A DNA stretch of 64,000 bases from Alphaproteobacteria bacterium (GTDB lineage: Bacteria > Pseudomonadota > Alphaproteobacteria > Micavibrionales > UBA2020): positions 620,001 through 684,000 of the forward strand of contig JAICWS010000002.1 in NCBI GenBank assembly GCA_025934695.1. Reading direction: 5' to 3'. Of the stretch, positions 25,977 through 36,996 are shown piece after piece (position 1 is the stretch's first letter; each line of letters begins with the position of its first letter). The translations under genes and the position numbers were made by a program. Below the pieces are notes generated by a model. The model searched no databases. It was given only the letters and a program-made list of their open reading frames with translations, and was not told the DNA's origin.

Positions 25977-27605
25977 TTGCCAGGTCATCGAATATATTAC
26001 GTGCCCCCGCGGCTCGTCGGATCTGTTCAGGAGTGGTCAGGATTGGACTCCAAAGACCACGACTCATGGCTGCTCAACCACATTCTTGATCTGAAGTTCA
26101 ATGCGGTCTGGTTCAGCCCCATGACGGTCGCGACCGACGTCGAAAAGACCATGCACGGCAAGGTAATGACCGGCAGCTATTACGCGACCAGGGACCATTT
26201 CCGCCTCGATGCCGACATGACCTCCGGCGACGACGCGCAGGACAAAAAGCACCTCCAGCACTTCGCCAAGCTCTGCAAAGACAATGGCGTCAAATTGTAT
26301 GCCGATCTCGTGTTCAACCATGTGGCGGCGGACCATCCGCTGGTGGCGCAGGAAGACCGCGAGATTTCCGACATCAAAAAGCGCGCGCACGGCCACCTGC
26401 ATCTTCTGCGCGGCAACAAGAACAAGCTCATCGGCGTGTCGTGGCAGGAAAACGGCGAGAAGAAGGAATTCTTCTTCAAGTTCCGCCGCAACGACGACCT
26501 CAAGCTGCAGTTCGGCGGCCCGCCGGAAGACCCTTGGACGGATGTCGCGCAGGTCAACTATTCATCGCCCGAGGGACGACGCTTCTTCGTCGAAGGCGAC
26601 GCGACGCACAAGGGCTACTGGAAACAGGTGATCGACTGGCACCTCGACAACGGCTTTACCGGCTTCCGCTGCGACGCGGCTTACCTGATCCCGCCCGAGT
26701 CCTGGGAAGACATCGTATCCTACACCAAGGCGAAACAGCCGGATGCCACCTTCATGGCCGAAACCCTGTGCCAGGACCTGCCGAAGGTCGTGCGCATGTC
26801 GGAAGCCAAGATCATCGAGAATGGCAAGGAACGCCCGGCTTTCGATCTCGGCATGCTCGGTTTCTACTGGTGGAACCTGCGCGATGACTGGCTGCCGAAA
26901 GACGAAAACAAGCGCGTGCAGGACATGTCGAAATTCGGCGGCGCCGGATCGCCCGACACGCATGACACCGAAGGCACCGTCGCGGGCGGCATCCGCAAGG
27001 CCTTTAACCACGCCGCGCGCGCCGATCACATCGTGGCGGAAGTTTCCATTCGCCAATACGCCGTGGCCGCGCTGGCCGCGAATTCGTCCTATGTGCAGAT
27101 GGGCTATGAATTCTGCAACGAAAAGCAGAACAGCGTTTTCCGCGGCCAGGTGAAGCCGCAGGATTTCTTCGACCTCGTCAAAAAGGCCAAGGGCCATGCG
27201 CTGGACATCTCGGATCAAATGCGCGCCATCAATGAGCTGAAGGAAAACCTGCACGTCGAAAACTGCCGCGTGCAGATCAAGGAGCATCACCCGATCCAGG
27301 ACGGGAAGATCGTCAAAATCCGCTGCGAATATATCGACGTCGACACCAACCAGAAAACCGCCGAAATCGTGATGCTCCTGAACCAGAAGCCCGAAAAGGG
27401 CGCGGTCGAACTGCACGATCACGGCCTCCTCGGCCACCTGCAGAAATCCGGCCTTGAAGCCCTGCAACTCGCCGGCGGCACGCCGGCTGCGAAACCGGTT
27501 ATCAGCGATGTGCTGATCTATCACACGCCGGTCACCAAGGTTCCCGCCAAGGCGCCCACCGCCGCTCCCGGCCACAAACCCCCGCCGCCGGCGCTGGCGG
27601 CTTAA
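25977..27605 (+). CDS. GlgE-like GH13 protein, copy 2
   Basis: A 542-residue paralogue of the preceding protein, alignable over its length (HRIYYVPPRLVGSVQEWSG; FRCDAAYLIP; FMAETL; QMGYEFCNEKQ; INELKENLHVENCRVQIKEH). The triad is D233, E262 and D330. It has a shorter insertion after region I than copy 1 and a Pro/Ala-rich tail. TTG at 25977-25979 is the preferred start, with GGGAA upstream, because homology begins exactly there as in copy 1. A tandem duplication of a glucan-active enzyme is implied; the two copies have diverged enough to have different substrates. Confidence 0.78.
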   Translation: MPGHRIYYVPPRLVGSVQEWSGLDSKDHDSWLLNHILDLKFNAVWFSPMTVATDVEKTMHGKVMTGSYYATRDHFRLDADMTSGDDAQDKKHLQHFAKLCKDNGVKLYADLVFNHVAADHPLVAQEDREISDIKKRAHGHLHLLRGNKNKLIGVSWQENGEKKEFFFKFRRNDDLKLQFGGPPEDPWTDVAQVNYSSPEGRRFFVEGDATHKGYWKQVIDWHLDNGFTGFRCDAAYLIPPESWEDIVSYTKAKQPDATFMAETLCQDLPKVVRMSEAKIIENGKERPAFDLGMLGFYWWNLRDDWLPKDENKRVQDMSKFGGAGSPDTHDTEGTVAGGIRKAFNHAARADHIVAEVSIRQYAVAALAANSSYVQMGYEFCNEKQNSVFRGQVKPQDFFDLVKKAKGHALDISDQMRAINELKENLHVENCRVQIKEHHPIQDGKIVKIRCEYIDVDTNQKTAEIVMLLNQKPEKGAVELHDHGLLGHLQKSGLEALQLAGGTPAAKPVISDVLIYHTPVTKVPAKAPTAAPGHKPPPPALAA

Positions 27606-27622
27606 GAGTCATATTTCCAGCT

Positions 27623-27727
27623 GGTCCATTCCGGCGAAAGCCGGGATCCAGCCCATGCGCGGCAGCGCATGCTATGAATCATTGACGCGCAGACGCGCTA
27701 CTGGACCCCGGCTTTCGCCGGGGTGGT
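27623..27727. repeat. Paired inverted repeat between convergent genes
   Basis: Left unit 27623-27651 and right unit about 27700-27727 are inverted copies of the CCGGCGAAAGCCGG palindrome, flanked by CCAG/CTGG. They fill the gap between the convergent second GlgE-like gene and the adenine deaminase gene and probably act in both directions at transcript ends. Confidence 0.8.
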
Positions 27728-27754
27728 ACTTAAGGGGAATTGCAGTCTTAGGTC

Positions 27755-28810
27755 TTAGGCCTTCGCCTTCAGCTTTACCTTCGCCTTCGGCGCGGGATCG
27801 TTCGCCGTCTGGTCCATATATGCTTTCAGCTTCTTCAGCAGCTTCTTCTTCTCTTTCTTCTTGAGGAAGCTGGCTTCGATGCTGTTGCGGCTGATGGTTT
27901 CGAGGTCTTTCTTGGACAGCTTCAGCCCGCTCGCGACGGCCTTGAAGTTTTCGTTCATGTAGCCGCCGAAATAGGCTGGGTCGTCGGAGTTGATGGTGGC
28001 TTTGAGGCCCAGTTCCAGCATCTTCTTGAGCGGATGCAGCTTGATGTCCTTGACCACGCAGAGCTTGAGGTTCGACAAGGGGCAGACGGTGAGGGGCGTT
28101 TCGTCCTTTACCAGGCGCTTGACCAATTTCTTGTCCTCGAGCGAGCGGTTGCCATGGTCAATGCGGTTGACGTTGATGGTGTCGATCGCTTCCCAGACGT
28201 ATTCGGGCGGGCCTTCCTCGCCGGCATGGGCGACGAGCTTGAGTCCGTGCTTCTTCGCCTTCTTGAAGACCTTGCGGAATTTCGAGGGCGGATGGCCTTT
28301 CTCGGATGAATCGAGGCCAACGCCGTAAATCTTGTCGGTATAGGGCAGGGCTTCCTTCAACGTCTTCAGCGCGTCCTTCTCGGGCAGGTGGCGCAGGAAG
28401 CACATGATGAGCTTCGACGAAATACCCAGTTCCTTCTCGCCGTCTTCCAGCGCGCGGGTGATGCCATTGAGGACGGTTTCGAACTTCACGCCGCGCGAGG
28501 TATGGCCCTGCGGGTCGAAAAAGATTTCGGTATGGACGACGTTCTGCGCGGCCACGCGTTTCAGATAGGCCATCGTCAGGTCGTAATAGTCCTGCTCCTT
28601 CTGCAGGACGTTCATGCCCTGATAATAGATATCGAGGAAGTCCTGCAGGTTGGAGAAGTTATAGGCCTTGCGCACTTCGGCAACGCTCTTGAACGGGATT
28701 TTGATCTTGTTGCGCTGGGCGAGCTTGAACATCAGCTCGGGCTCCAGGCTGCCTTCAATGTGCAGGTGGAGTTCGACCTTCGGCAGGCCTTCGATAAATG
28801 CATCGTCCAT
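27755..28810 (-). CDS. Adenine deaminase (adenosine deaminase superfamily)
   Basis: A 351-residue metal-dependent deaminase. Metal ligands are visible in [11 protein letters not shown] (HxH), [13 protein letters not shown] (His plus catalytic Glu) and [11 protein letters not shown] (Asp pair); RIDHGNRS carries the catalytic His. The segments [23 protein letters not shown] and [12 protein letters not shown] are typical of the adenine deaminase subgroup rather than true adenosine deaminase. The product, hypoxanthine, is the substrate of the divergently encoded xanthine dehydrogenase, which supports this call. The Lys-rich C-terminal tail ([13 protein letters not shown] and [10 protein letters not shown]) is unusual. 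The ATG at 28808-28810 is the start; the open frame continues upstream only as antisense to xdhA. Confidence 0.88.
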   Translation of the reverse strand: MDDAFIEGLPKVELHLHIEGSLEPELMFKLAQRNKIKIPFKSVAEVRKAYNFSNLQDFLDIYYQGMNVLQKEQDYYDLTMAYLKRVAAQNVVHTEIFFDPQGHTSRGVKFETVLNGITRALEDGEKELGISSKLIMCFLRHLPEKDALKTLKEALPYTDKIYGVGLDSSEKGHPPSKFRKVFKKAKKHGLKLVAHAGEEGPPEYVWEAIDTINVNRIDHGNRSLEDKKLVKRLVKDETPLTVCPLSNLKLCVVKDIKLHPLKKMLELGLKATINSDDPAYFGGYMNENFKAVASGLKLSKKDLETISRNSIEASFLKKKEKKKLLKKLKAYMDQTANDPAPKAKVKLKAKA

Positions 28811-28930
28811 GCTTGAAAACCCTTTCAATATGAGCCAGTTAACTATGGGCGACCATGCTAACATTTTGCATGACTTGTGCCTATAAAAACGGTATCGTCT
28901 TGGAATTATTTTGGTTTTTGGAAGGCAGCC

Positions 28931-30370
28931 TTGACGGAGTCCATTCGATTCATCCTGAACGGTGAGCTGCGGGAAGTATCCGGCCTTCCGCCTTCCATGA
29001 CCTTGCTTCAGTATTTGCGCGAACGCGCTCATCTGACCGGCACCAAGGAAGGCTGCGCCGAAGGCGACTGCGGCGCCTGCACGGTTGCCATCGGCCGCCT
29101 GAACAACGGCAAGGTCGATTACCAGAGCATCAACGCCTGCATTGCCTTCCTGCCCACGCTCGACGGGCGCGAGGTGGTGACGGTCGAGCACCTCAAATCC
29201 AAAACCGGCCAGCTGAACCCCGTGCAGGACGCAATGGTGAAATGCCACGGCTCCCAATGCGGTTTCTGCACGCCGGGCTTCGTGATGGCGCTCTCCACGC
29301 TCATGCATAACTGCAAGGATGCGAAGGACGACGACATTCAGGACGCGATTGCGGGAAACCTGTGCCGCTGCACCGGCTATCGCCCTATCCTCGACGCCGC
29401 GCGCTTGGCGAATAAATCCAAAGACCGCGAACTGCCGTCGGACGTGAATGCGCTGGAGAAGATACAGCGCAAGAAGATGTTTGCGTACGAGGCCGGCGGC
29501 GCCAAGTTTTTCGCCCCCGTGACGGGCGAAGAACTGGTCGAGGTTTATGCACAATATCCAAACGCTACGATGCTGGCCGGCGGTACGGATGTCGGCCTGT
29601 GGGTGACGAAATTCCACATGGACCTGCCGGTGATCATTTACACCGGCAATGTCGAGGGCCTTCGCTCGATCCGGGAAACCGCTGAAGGTTTGGAGATCGG
29701 CGCGGCGGTCAGCTATACCGACGCTTTCGAGGCGCTGGCCGCCTACGACGGTTCTATGCTGGATATGTTCAAACGCTTCGCTTCCGTGCATATCCGCAAC
29801 GCGGGCACGGTGGGCGGCAATATCGCCAACGGCTCGCCCATCGGCGACGGACCGCCGCCGCTGATAGCGCTGAACGCGAAGCTGGTGCTGCGCTCCAAGG
29901 CGGGTGCGCGCACGCTGAACCTCGAGGATTTCTTCCTCGCGTATAAAAAGCAGGACCGCAAGCAAGGCGAAATCGTCGAAAAAATCATCGTGCCGAAGAA
30001 ACCGGCTGGCGTGCAATTCCGCGTCTATAAAATTTCCAAGCGTTTCGATCAGGATATTTCCGCCGTCTGCGGCGCTTTCGCGGCCGACATCCAGAACGGC
30101 AAGGTCGTGGAAGCGCGCATCGCCTTCGGCGGCATGGCCGGCACGCCCAAACGCGCGACGCATGCCGAGAATGCACTGAAGGGCCAGCCGTGGAATGAAG
30201 CCACGCTGCAAAAGGCCGTGGCCGCGCTGGACAAGGATTACGCGCCGATGACCGACATGCGCGCCTCGGCCAAATACCGCGCCGACGTGGCGCGCAACCT
30301 GCTGAAGCGCTTCTTCATCGAAACGACGGAGCCTGACGTGGAAACGCAGGTCTACCGCTATGCTGAATAA
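28931..30370 (+). CDS. xdhA: Xanthine dehydrogenase, Fe-S/FAD subunit
   Basis: It carries electrons from the molybdenum subunit through two [2Fe-2S] clusters to FAD and NAD+. The plant-type cluster ligands begin at C42 (CAEGDCGAC), the second cluster is in CHGSQCGFC and [10 protein letters not shown], and the FAD-binding domain shows [12 protein letters not shown] and [19 protein letters not shown]. Length (~479) is normal. GGAAGG at 28920-28925 followed 5 bases later by TTG 28931 marks the start; an upstream GTG at 28877 would add residues without homology. It overlaps xdhB by 11 bp. Confidence 0.93.
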   Translation: MTESIRFILNGELREVSGLPPSMTLLQYLRERAHLTGTKEGCAEGDCGACTVAIGRLNNGKVDYQSINACIAFLPTLDGREVVTVEHLKSKTGQLNPVQDAMVKCHGSQCGFCTPGFVMALSTLMHNCKDAKDDDIQDAIAGNLCRCTGYRPILDAARLANKSKDRELPSDVNALEKIQRKKMFAYEAGGAKFFAPVTGEELVEVYAQYPNATMLAGGTDVGLWVTKFHMDLPVIIYTGNVEGLRSIRETAEGLEIGAAVSYTDAFEALAAYDGSMLDMFKRFASVHIRNAGTVGGNIANGSPIGDGPPPLIALNAKLVLRSKAGARTLNLEDFFLAYKKQDRKQGEIVEKIIVPKKPAGVQFRVYKISKRFDQDISAVCGAFAADIQNGKVVEARIAFGGMAGTPKRATHAENALKGQPWNEATLQKAVAALDKDYAPMTDMRASAKYRADVARNLLKRFFIETTEPDVETQVYRYAE

Positions 30371-32687
30371 GGCCGATCTCGAAACCAACGCCAGCATCGA
30401 CGGTGGCATGGGCCAGGCCAAGCCGCACGACAGTGCGCATCTGCATGTCGCGGGCGAGGCGACCTATACCGACGATATTCGCGAGCCGCGCGGCTGCCTC
30501 TACGCCTACGTCCTCAAAAGCCCGCATGCGCATGCGAAGATCAAGAAGCTCGACGTGTCGGCCTGTTCTATTCCCGGCGTGCATGCCGTCATGACGGCGA
30601 AGGATATTCCCGGCGTCAATGACGCGGCCCCCGTGGTCGGCGGCGACCCGATTTTCGCCGAAAGCGAAGTGCTTTATGCGGGCCAGTCCATTTTCGCGGT
30701 CGCGGCGGACAGCGTCGATATCGCCCGTAAAGCGGCAGCGAAAGCGGTTGTCGAATACGAACCGCTTCCTGCCATTCTCAATACCCATGACGCCATCAAG
30801 GCAAAGAAGTTCGTCGGCGACACCTATGTGATGGCGCAGGGCGACAGCACGGTGCTGAAAAAATCGAAGCACCAGTTTCACGGCGCAATCGATATTGGCG
30901 GGCAGGACCATTTTTACCTCGAAGGCCAGATCGCGCTGGCCACGCCGCTCGAAAACGGCGAATTCCATTGCTGGTCCTCGACCCAGCATCCGTCGGAAGT
31001 CCAGCATCTCATCGCGAAAATGCTGAAAATCCCCGATCATCTCGTGACGGTCGAAGTGCGGCGCATGGGCGGCGCATTCGGCGGCAAGGAAAGCCAGGCA
31101 TCATTGATCGCCTGCATCGCGGCGGCGCTGGCCTGGAAGTCGAAGCGCCCGGTCAAGCTGCGCCTCGACCGCGACGACGATATGCTGATGACCGGCAAGC
31201 GCCATCCGTTTCATATCTCGTGGGATGTCGGCTTCAACGACGAGGGGCTGATCGAAGGCATCGACTTCACGCAGGCCGCGGACGCCGGCATGAGCCCGGA
31301 TTTGTCGAATGCCATCGCCGACCGCGCGATGTTCCATGCCGACAACTGCTATTACCTCGGCAATTCGAAAGTCACCAGCTATCGCTGCTTCACGCACAAG
31401 GTGTCGAATACCGCCTTCCGCGGCTTTGGCGGCCCGCAAGGCATGCTGGCGATGGAATATGTGATCGACGATATCGCAAGGCAGCTCGGCAAGGATCCGC
31501 AAGCCATTCGCAAGGTCAATCTTTATGACCCTAAAGGCAAGCTGAAAGACCGCTGCACTACCCATTACGGCATGACCGTCGAAGACAATATCATCGCCGA
31601 TATTTTCGCGAAGATCGAAAAGACCGGCGACTACGCCAAACGGCGGGAAGAAATTGCGCGCTTCAACAGGACCAGCAAGATACTGAAGAAGGGCCTCGCG
31701 CTGACGCCCGTCAAGTTCGGCATCAGCTTCACATTGACGATGCTCAACCAGGCGGGCGCCCTCGTGCATGTCTACAAGGACGGTACGGTGCAGCTCAACC
31801 ATGGCGGCACGGAAATGGGGCAGGGGCTCCATACCAAGGTGGCGCAGGTCGTGGCCGATGTGTTCCAGATCGATCTCGACAAGGTGCGTGTGACGGCCAC
31901 GAATACCTCCAAGGTGCCGAACACCTCGGCGACCGCGGCCTCGAGCGGCTCCGACCTCAACGGCAAGGCGGCGGAAGCGGCCTGTGTCACGATACGCGAC
32001 CGGCTTATCGATTTTGCCGTCGGGCATTTCGGCGTGAAGAAGGATAATGTGCGCTTTACGCCCGCCGGCGTGCAGGTCGACGGCAAGATGCTCAGCTTCA
32101 AGGAGCTGGTGCAACTCGCCTATACTAACCGCGTGTCGCTCTCGTCGACGGGTTTTTATAAAACGCCGAAAATCGACTGGGACCGGCCGAAGGCCAAGGG
32201 CCGCCCGTTCTATTACTTCGCCTATGGCGCCGCCATCACGGAAGTCATCGTCGATACGCTGACCGGCGAATATAATTTCCTGCGCGCCGATTTGCTGCAT
32301 GACGTGGGCCGCTCGCTCAACCCCGCCATCGACATCGGCCAGATCGAGGGCGGTTTCGTGCAGGGCGTGGGTTGGCTCACCTCGGAAGAATTATGGTGGA
32401 ACGAGAAGGGCGAGCTGAAGACGCATGCCCCCTCGACCTACAAAATCCCGACCGGCCGCGATATTCCGAAAGATTTCCGCGTCGCGCTGTTCGACGGCGA
32501 TAATCAGGAAGAAACCATCTACCGTTCCAAGGCGGTCGGCGAACCGCCGCTTATGCTGGGAATATCCGCCTTCCTCGCCATCCGCGACGCGGTAGCTGCC
32601 TGCGGCAAGCCCCATTGTTTGCCGCCCCTGATGGCGCCCGCCACGCCCGAGAATGTGCTGAAAGCGATCCAGGCGGTGCAGGCATGA
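30360..32687 (+). CDS. xdhB: Xanthine dehydrogenase, molybdopterin subunit
   Basis: The 775-residue catalytic subunit oxidises hypoxanthine and xanthine to urate at the Mo centre. Family segments: [24 protein letters not shown] near the N-terminus, [58 protein letters not shown] and the catalytic Glu in [11 protein letters not shown] near the C-terminus. The protein is full length. It overlaps xdhA upstream and xdhC downstream (ATGA), so the operon is tightly coupled. Confidence 0.96.
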   Translation: MLNKADLETNASIDGGMGQAKPHDSAHLHVAGEATYTDDIREPRGCLYAYVLKSPHAHAKIKKLDVSACSIPGVHAVMTAKDIPGVNDAAPVVGGDPIFAESEVLYAGQSIFAVAADSVDIARKAAAKAVVEYEPLPAILNTHDAIKAKKFVGDTYVMAQGDSTVLKKSKHQFHGAIDIGGQDHFYLEGQIALATPLENGEFHCWSSTQHPSEVQHLIAKMLKIPDHLVTVEVRRMGGAFGGKESQASLIACIAAALAWKSKRPVKLRLDRDDDMLMTGKRHPFHISWDVGFNDEGLIEGIDFTQAADAGMSPDLSNAIADRAMFHADNCYYLGNSKVTSYRCFTHKVSNTAFRGFGGPQGMLAMEYVIDDIARQLGKDPQAIRKVNLYDPKGKLKDRCTTHYGMTVEDNIIADIFAKIEKTGDYAKRREEIARFNRTSKILKKGLALTPVKFGISFTLTMLNQAGALVHVYKDGTVQLNHGGTEMGQGLHTKVAQVVADVFQIDLDKVRVTATNTSKVPNTSATAASSGSDLNGKAAEAACVTIRDRLIDFAVGHFGVKKDNVRFTPAGVQVDGKMLSFKELVQLAYTNRVSLSSTGFYKTPKIDWDRPKAKGRPFYYFAYGAAITEVIVDTLTGEYNFLRADLLHDVGRSLNPAIDIGQIEGGFVQGVGWLTSEELWWNEKGELKTHAPSTYKIPTGRDIPKDFRVALFDGDNQEETIYRSKAVGEPPLMLGISAFLAIRDAVAACGKPHCLPPLMAPATPENVLKAIQAVQA

Positions 32688-33499
32688 GCCACGTCAACCA
32701 CGAATGGCTTCCGGTGCTGACCGGCCTGACCGCGAAGAACGAGCCTTGCGTGCTGATCACCGTGCTCGAAGCCAAGGGCTCGACGCCGCGTGAAGCCGGC
32801 GTGAAGATGGTCGTAACGCCCAAGGAACAGTTCGGCACCATCGGCGGCGGCAATCTCGAATTCCAGGCGATCGAGGAAGCGCGCCAGCTGCTTGCCTCCG
32901 CGCAAGGGCCTGCCGTAAAAGATTATCCGCTGGGGCCGAAGCTCGCCCAGTGCTGCGGCGGTGCGGTGACGGTTTTCCTCGAGCCCTTCCTGCCCGCGAA
33001 ACAGGTTTTCTACCTGTTCGGCGCAGGGCACGTGGGAAAGGAAGTCGCCAAAGTGCTCGACGGGCTGCCGGTGCGCGTGAAATGGGTGGACGAGCGCGAG
33101 AATGAATTCCCGCGTGATATTCCTCACAACTGTGAAAAAATCGTCACCTCCGCGCCCGCCGCCGAATTGCGCGGGACGGACGAGAACACCTACGTTGCCG
33201 TGATGACGCATAGCCACGATCTCGATTACGACCTCGTGCGTGCGGCCTATAAGGGCAAATTCGCCTATCTCGGTCTCATCGGTTCAAAGACGAAGCGCGT
33301 TCGGTTCGAAAAGCGCTTGATGGCCGAAGGCGTGACGAAGCAGCAGCTGGAACAGCTCCATTGCCCGATCGGTCTCGGCGACGTGAACGGCAAGCATCCG
33401 CGCGAAATCGCCATTTCGGTCGCGGCGGAACTGCTGAGCCTCGGCCTGACCCGCCGCGCGGTCGAGCATGAAGAACACAAGGAAGCAGGTGCCGCATGA
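32684..33499 (+). CDS. xdhC: XdhC, molybdenum cofactor insertion factor
   Basis: XdhC binds the molybdenum cofactor and delivers its sulfurated form to XdhB. The 271-residue protein has the N-terminal XdhC domain (VLITVLEAKGSTPREAGVKMVV, GTIGGGNLE, QCCGGAVTVFLEP) and a C-terminal Rossmann domain (FYLFGAGHVGKEVAKVL, YLGLIGSKTKRVRFEKRL). ATG 32684 overlaps the xdhB stop and ATG 33496 of the desulfurase overlaps its own stop, both as ATGA. Confidence 0.95.
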   Translation: MSHVNHEWLPVLTGLTAKNEPCVLITVLEAKGSTPREAGVKMVVTPKEQFGTIGGGNLEFQAIEEARQLLASAQGPAVKDYPLGPKLAQCCGGAVTVFLEPFLPAKQVFYLFGAGHVGKEVAKVLDGLPVRVKWVDERENEFPRDIPHNCEKIVTSAPAAELRGTDENTYVAVMTHSHDLDYDLVRAAYKGKFAYLGLIGSKTKRVRFEKRLMAEGVTKQQLEQLHCPIGLGDVNGKHPREIAISVAAELLSLGLTRRAVEHEEHKEAGAA

Positions 33500-34647
33500 A
33501 AAAGCCCGTTTACCTCGATTATCATTCCACCACGCCCTGCGACCCGGCGGTCCTGGCCGCGATGACGCCCTATTTCGGCGCGGAGCGCTTCGGCAATCCC
33601 GGCGCGAAGTCTCATGCCCATGGCCGCGCCGCCGCCGACAAACTGGAAGAAGCGAAAGCCAATATCGGCGCCCTCATCGGCGCCGGGCCTGAATGCATCA
33701 CCCTCACCAGCGGCGCGACCGAATCGAATAACCTCGCGCTGCTCGGGGTCGCCGCGAAGGCGACGAACCGCAAGGAAATCGTCATCACGGCGATTGAGCA
33801 TAACTGCGTCTCGAACACGGCAGAACATCTGTCGAAACACGGCTTTACTTTGAAAATCGTGCCGGTGAACAAGGACGGTTTCGTCCAGCCGGAGGAACTT
33901 AAAAAACATGTCGGCGACAAAACGCTGCTGGTCTGCGTCATCACCGCCAATCATGAAATCGGCACTCTCCAGCCGCTGAAAGAATGCGCGAAGATCGCCC
34001 ATGCGGCAGGCGCCCTGTTCCAGACCGATGCAACACAGGCAGCGGGCAAGATACCGCTCAATGTGGCCGATATCGACGCCGACCTGCTCAGCTTCTCCGC
34101 CCACAAACTTTACGGCCCGGCCGGCGTCGGCGCGCTCTATGTGCGCCAGAAGCCGCCCGTGGCCATTGACCGCGTGTTCTTCGGCGGCGCGCAGCAGCAC
34201 TTGCGTCCCGGCACGCCGCCCTTGCCCCTCGCGGTCGGTTTCGGCGAAGCCTGCCGGCTTGCGGGAACACTAATGGAGGCGAACGGCAAGCGGCTCAAGA
34301 CTCTTGCCGACCTGCTCGAAAAGAAGCTGAAAGAGAATGTCGCCGGTTTCGCGGTCAATGGCGGCACTCCGCGCCTTCCCGGGCTGCTCAATATCCGCCT
34401 GCCCGGCGTGAATGCGCAGGATATCATGCTCGATCTTTTGGGTGATCTTTGCATGTCGACCGGTGCTGCCTGCGCCTCGGCACAGCGCAAGCCCTCTCCC
34501 GTGCTCAAGGCCATCGGCCTGTCCGACCGCGATATCGATTGCAGCCTGCGCCTGTCTTTGGGCCGCGGAACCACTGAGGAGGAAATCCTGTTTGCCGCCG
34601 AAGCGCTCGCTGTCAGCGCGCGCAAATTATCGAAACAGGCCGCTTAA
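33496..34647 (+). CDS. Cysteine desulfurase, NifS4-like
   Basis: A 383-residue PLP enzyme that takes sulfur from cysteine. The PLP lysine is in [14 protein letters not shown], the catalytic cysteine is in [16 protein letters not shown], and [12 protein letters not shown] is the cofactor-phosphate loop. Its place directly after xdhC (4-bp overlap) matches Rhodobacter capsulatus NifS4, which is known to sulfurate XdhC-bound molybdenum cofactor. No isc or suf genes are nearby, so a role in xanthine dehydrogenase maturation is more likely than general Fe-S assembly. Confidence 0.92.
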   Translation: MKKPVYLDYHSTTPCDPAVLAAMTPYFGAERFGNPGAKSHAHGRAAADKLEEAKANIGALIGAGPECITLTSGATESNNLALLGVAAKATNRKEIVITAIEHNCVSNTAEHLSKHGFTLKIVPVNKDGFVQPEELKKHVGDKTLLVCVITANHEIGTLQPLKECAKIAHAAGALFQTDATQAAGKIPLNVADIDADLLSFSAHKLYGPAGVGALYVRQKPPVAIDRVFFGGAQQHLRPGTPPLPLAVGFGEACRLAGTLMEANGKRLKTLADLLEKKLKENVAGFAVNGGTPRLPGLLNIRLPGVNAQDIMLDLLGDLCMSTGAACASAQRKPSPVLKAIGLSDRDIDCSLRLSLGRGTTEEEILFAAEALAVSARKLSKQAA

Positions 34648-34654
34648 GCCTTCC

Positions 34655-36883
34655 ATGACCAGCGACCATGCCCACTGCCACGATCCCGCGCCGGAGCCTA
34701 AGGCCCCGCAAGAACCGGCACATGCCTGCTGCGGACATGATGCGGCGCCCCCGCCTTCTGCGGCGCTGAAGGGGGGCAAAGGCATTTACACCTGCCCGAT
34801 GCACCCCGAGGTGCGCCAGGAAGGGCCGGGGACTTGCCCCAAATGCGGCATGGCCCTCGAACCGCTGGTGGCGTCGGCGGAAGACGAGCCGGATGACGAG
34901 CTGACCGACATGAAACAACGTTTCTTCAGCGCGCTGGGGCTAACTTCGCCCATTTTCGCGCTCGAGGTCGCCTGGCGGCTGATCCCGGAACTGGCCTGGC
35001 TGCCGCCCGTGGCTATTTCGCGCATGGAAATGGCGCTGGCGACGCCGGTGGTACTGTGGGCCGGCTGGCCGTTCCTTGTGCGCGGCGCGAGGTCGTTGCG
35101 CACGGGGCAGCTCAACATGTTCACCCTGATCGCGCTCGGCACGCTGGTCGCCTGGGGTTACAGCGTCGTCGCCGCGCTGAAGCCCGATATTTTCCCCCCG
35201 GCCTTCCGCCAGAAAAACGGCGCGGTGGACGTCTATTTCGAAGCGGCGGCGGTCATCACCACGCTGGTCCTGCTGGGCCAGGTGCTGGAACTGCGCGCGC
35301 GCAAGGCCACCGGCGGGGCGATCCGCGGGCTGATGAACCTCGCGCCCAGGACGGCGCGCCGGCGCGTGGGCAACGAGGAAGACGATATCCCGCTGGAATC
35401 GGTTGCGGTGGGCGACATCCTGCGCGTTCTGCCGGGCGGTCTGGTGCCCGTCGACGGCGTGGTGACCGACGGCGACAGCAGCGTCGATGAATCCATGATG
35501 ACAGGCGAAGCCATGCCGGTTCATAAAACCGCCGGCGCGGCCGTCACCGGTGGCACGCTGAACGGCGACGGCAGCTTCCTGATGCGCGCGGAAAAGGTCG
35601 GCGGCGACACAGTCCTGGCGCATATCATTTCGCTGGTCGCCGAGGCGCAGCGCAGCCGCGCGCCGATCCAGCGCCTTGCCGATCTCATCGCCATGTGGTT
35701 CGTGCCCGCCGTCGTCACGGTTGCCATCATCAGCGCCATTTACTGGGTCATGTTCGGGCCGCAGCCGCCCTATGCCTTCGCGATCGTCTCTGCCGTTTCC
35801 GTCCTTATCATTGCCTGCCCCTGCGCGCTCGGGCTTGCCACGCCCATGTCGGTTATGGTCGGCATCGGGCAGGGGGCGAAGGCAGGCGTCCTCGTTCGCA
35901 ATGCCGAGGCGCTCGAGCTGATGCAGAAGGTCGACACGCTGGTGGTCGACAAGACCGGCACGCTGACGATGGGCAAGCCCGCCGTGACCGCGGCGGTTTC
36001 CGCCTCCGGCTTTGATGATAACGCCGTTCTCAATCTGGCCGCGGCGCTCGAGGCGGGAAGCGAACATCCGCTCGCCCGCGCGATCCTCGCCGCGGTGAAA
36101 GGCAGGGGCGTTCCTTCCGCATCGCAGTTCCAGGCCGTGGCGGGCCTCGGCGTAAAAGGCAATGTCGATGGCAAGCCGGCCGTGCTCGGCAACGCCGCGA
36201 TGATGGCGCAGGCGGGCATCGCGATCCCGCCGCCGTTGGCGGCCAGGGCGCAGGAGCTGCGTTCCAACGGCGCCACGGTCTTGCTTCTTGGCTTCAACGG
36301 CAATCTCGCCGGCCTCATCGCCGTGTCGGACCCGGTCAAGGAAACGACGCCCGCTGCCGTCGAGGCGCTCAAAAAATCGGGCCTGCGCATCGTGATGCTG
36401 ACCGGCGACAACAAGGCGACGGCGGAGGCGGTGGCCAACCAGCTCGGCATCGATGATGTCATGGCCGAAGTGCTGCCGCATGACAAGGCCGGCGCCGTCA
36501 AGCGCCTGCAGGAACAAAAGCATGTTGTAGCCATGGCGGGCGACGGGGTGAACGATGCGCCTGCGCTGGCCCAGGCCGATGTCGGCATTGCCATGGGTAC
36601 GGGCGCCGATGTCGCCATGCAAAGCGCCACGGTGACGCTGGTCAAGGGCGACCTGCAGGGCATCGTTCGGGCGCGCAAACTGTCGCAGAAAACGATGAGC
36701 AATATCCGCCAGAACCTGTTCCTCGCCTTCGTCTATAACGCGGCGGGCGTGCCCATCGCGGCGGGCGCGCTTTATCCGTTCTTCCACATCGTCATGAACC
36801 CGATGCTGGCGGCGGCCGCCATGTCGCTGAGCTCTGTCTCGGTGATCCTAAACGCGCTGCGGCTGAAGTGGGTAAGGCTATAA
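34655..36883 (+). CDS. copA: Copper-transporting P1B-type ATPase
   Basis: A 742-residue inner-membrane pump. The N-terminus is rich in His and Cys ([19 protein letters not shown]) and is followed by a heavy-metal-binding module [22 protein letters not shown]. The core shows the CPC metal motif C388-P389-C390, the phosphorylated D432 in [18 protein letters not shown] and [19 protein letters not shown] with these segments points to Cu(I)/Ag(I). Instead of a CxxC ferredoxin-like domain it has the CPMHP/CPKCGM type. The ATG at 34655 is 8 bases after the desulfurase stop, so it probably belongs to the xdh operon. Confidence 0.93.
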   Translation: MTSDHAHCHDPAPEPKAPQEPAHACCGHDAAPPPSAALKGGKGIYTCPMHPEVRQEGPGTCPKCGMALEPLVASAEDEPDDELTDMKQRFFSALGLTSPIFALEVAWRLIPELAWLPPVAISRMEMALATPVVLWAGWPFLVRGARSLRTGQLNMFTLIALGTLVAWGYSVVAALKPDIFPPAFRQKNGAVDVYFEAAAVITTLVLLGQVLELRARKATGGAIRGLMNLAPRTARRRVGNEEDDIPLESVAVGDILRVLPGGLVPVDGVVTDGDSSVDESMMTGEAMPVHKTAGAAVTGGTLNGDGSFLMRAEKVGGDTVLAHIISLVAEAQRSRAPIQRLADLIAMWFVPAVVTVAIISAIYWVMFGPQPPYAFAIVSAVSVLIIACPCALGLATPMSVMVGIGQGAKAGVLVRNAEALELMQKVDTLVVDKTGTLTMGKPAVTAAVSASGFDDNAVLNLAAALEAGSEHPLARAILAAVKGRGVPSASQFQAVAGLGVKGNVDGKPAVLGNAAMMAQAGIAIPPPLAARAQELRSNGATVLLLGFNGNLAGLIAVSDPVKETTPAAVEALKKSGLRIVMLTGDNKATAEAVANQLGIDDVMAEVLPHDKAGAVKRLQEQKHVVAMAGDGVNDAPALAQADVGIAMGTGADVAMQSATVTLVKGDLQGIVRARKLSQKTMSNIRQNLFLAFVYNAAGVPIAAGALYPFFHIVMNPMLAAAAMSLSSVSVILNALRLKWVRL

Positions 36884-36996
36884 CGCGGCGATTCTCCGGT
36901 TATGGCAATCTCTTTCCACGTTGCCCGTACCCGTGGCTGCCCGTAAGATAATTCCACATCAACATTATCCGTTCTGTTCACGTCACGAGGAAGCTC

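Noticed and set aside
28811-30421. 5' extension of the adenine deaminase frame antisense to xdhA
   Set aside because: No homology, and it runs opposite to conserved xdhA sequence. The deaminase begins at the ATG at 28808-28810.
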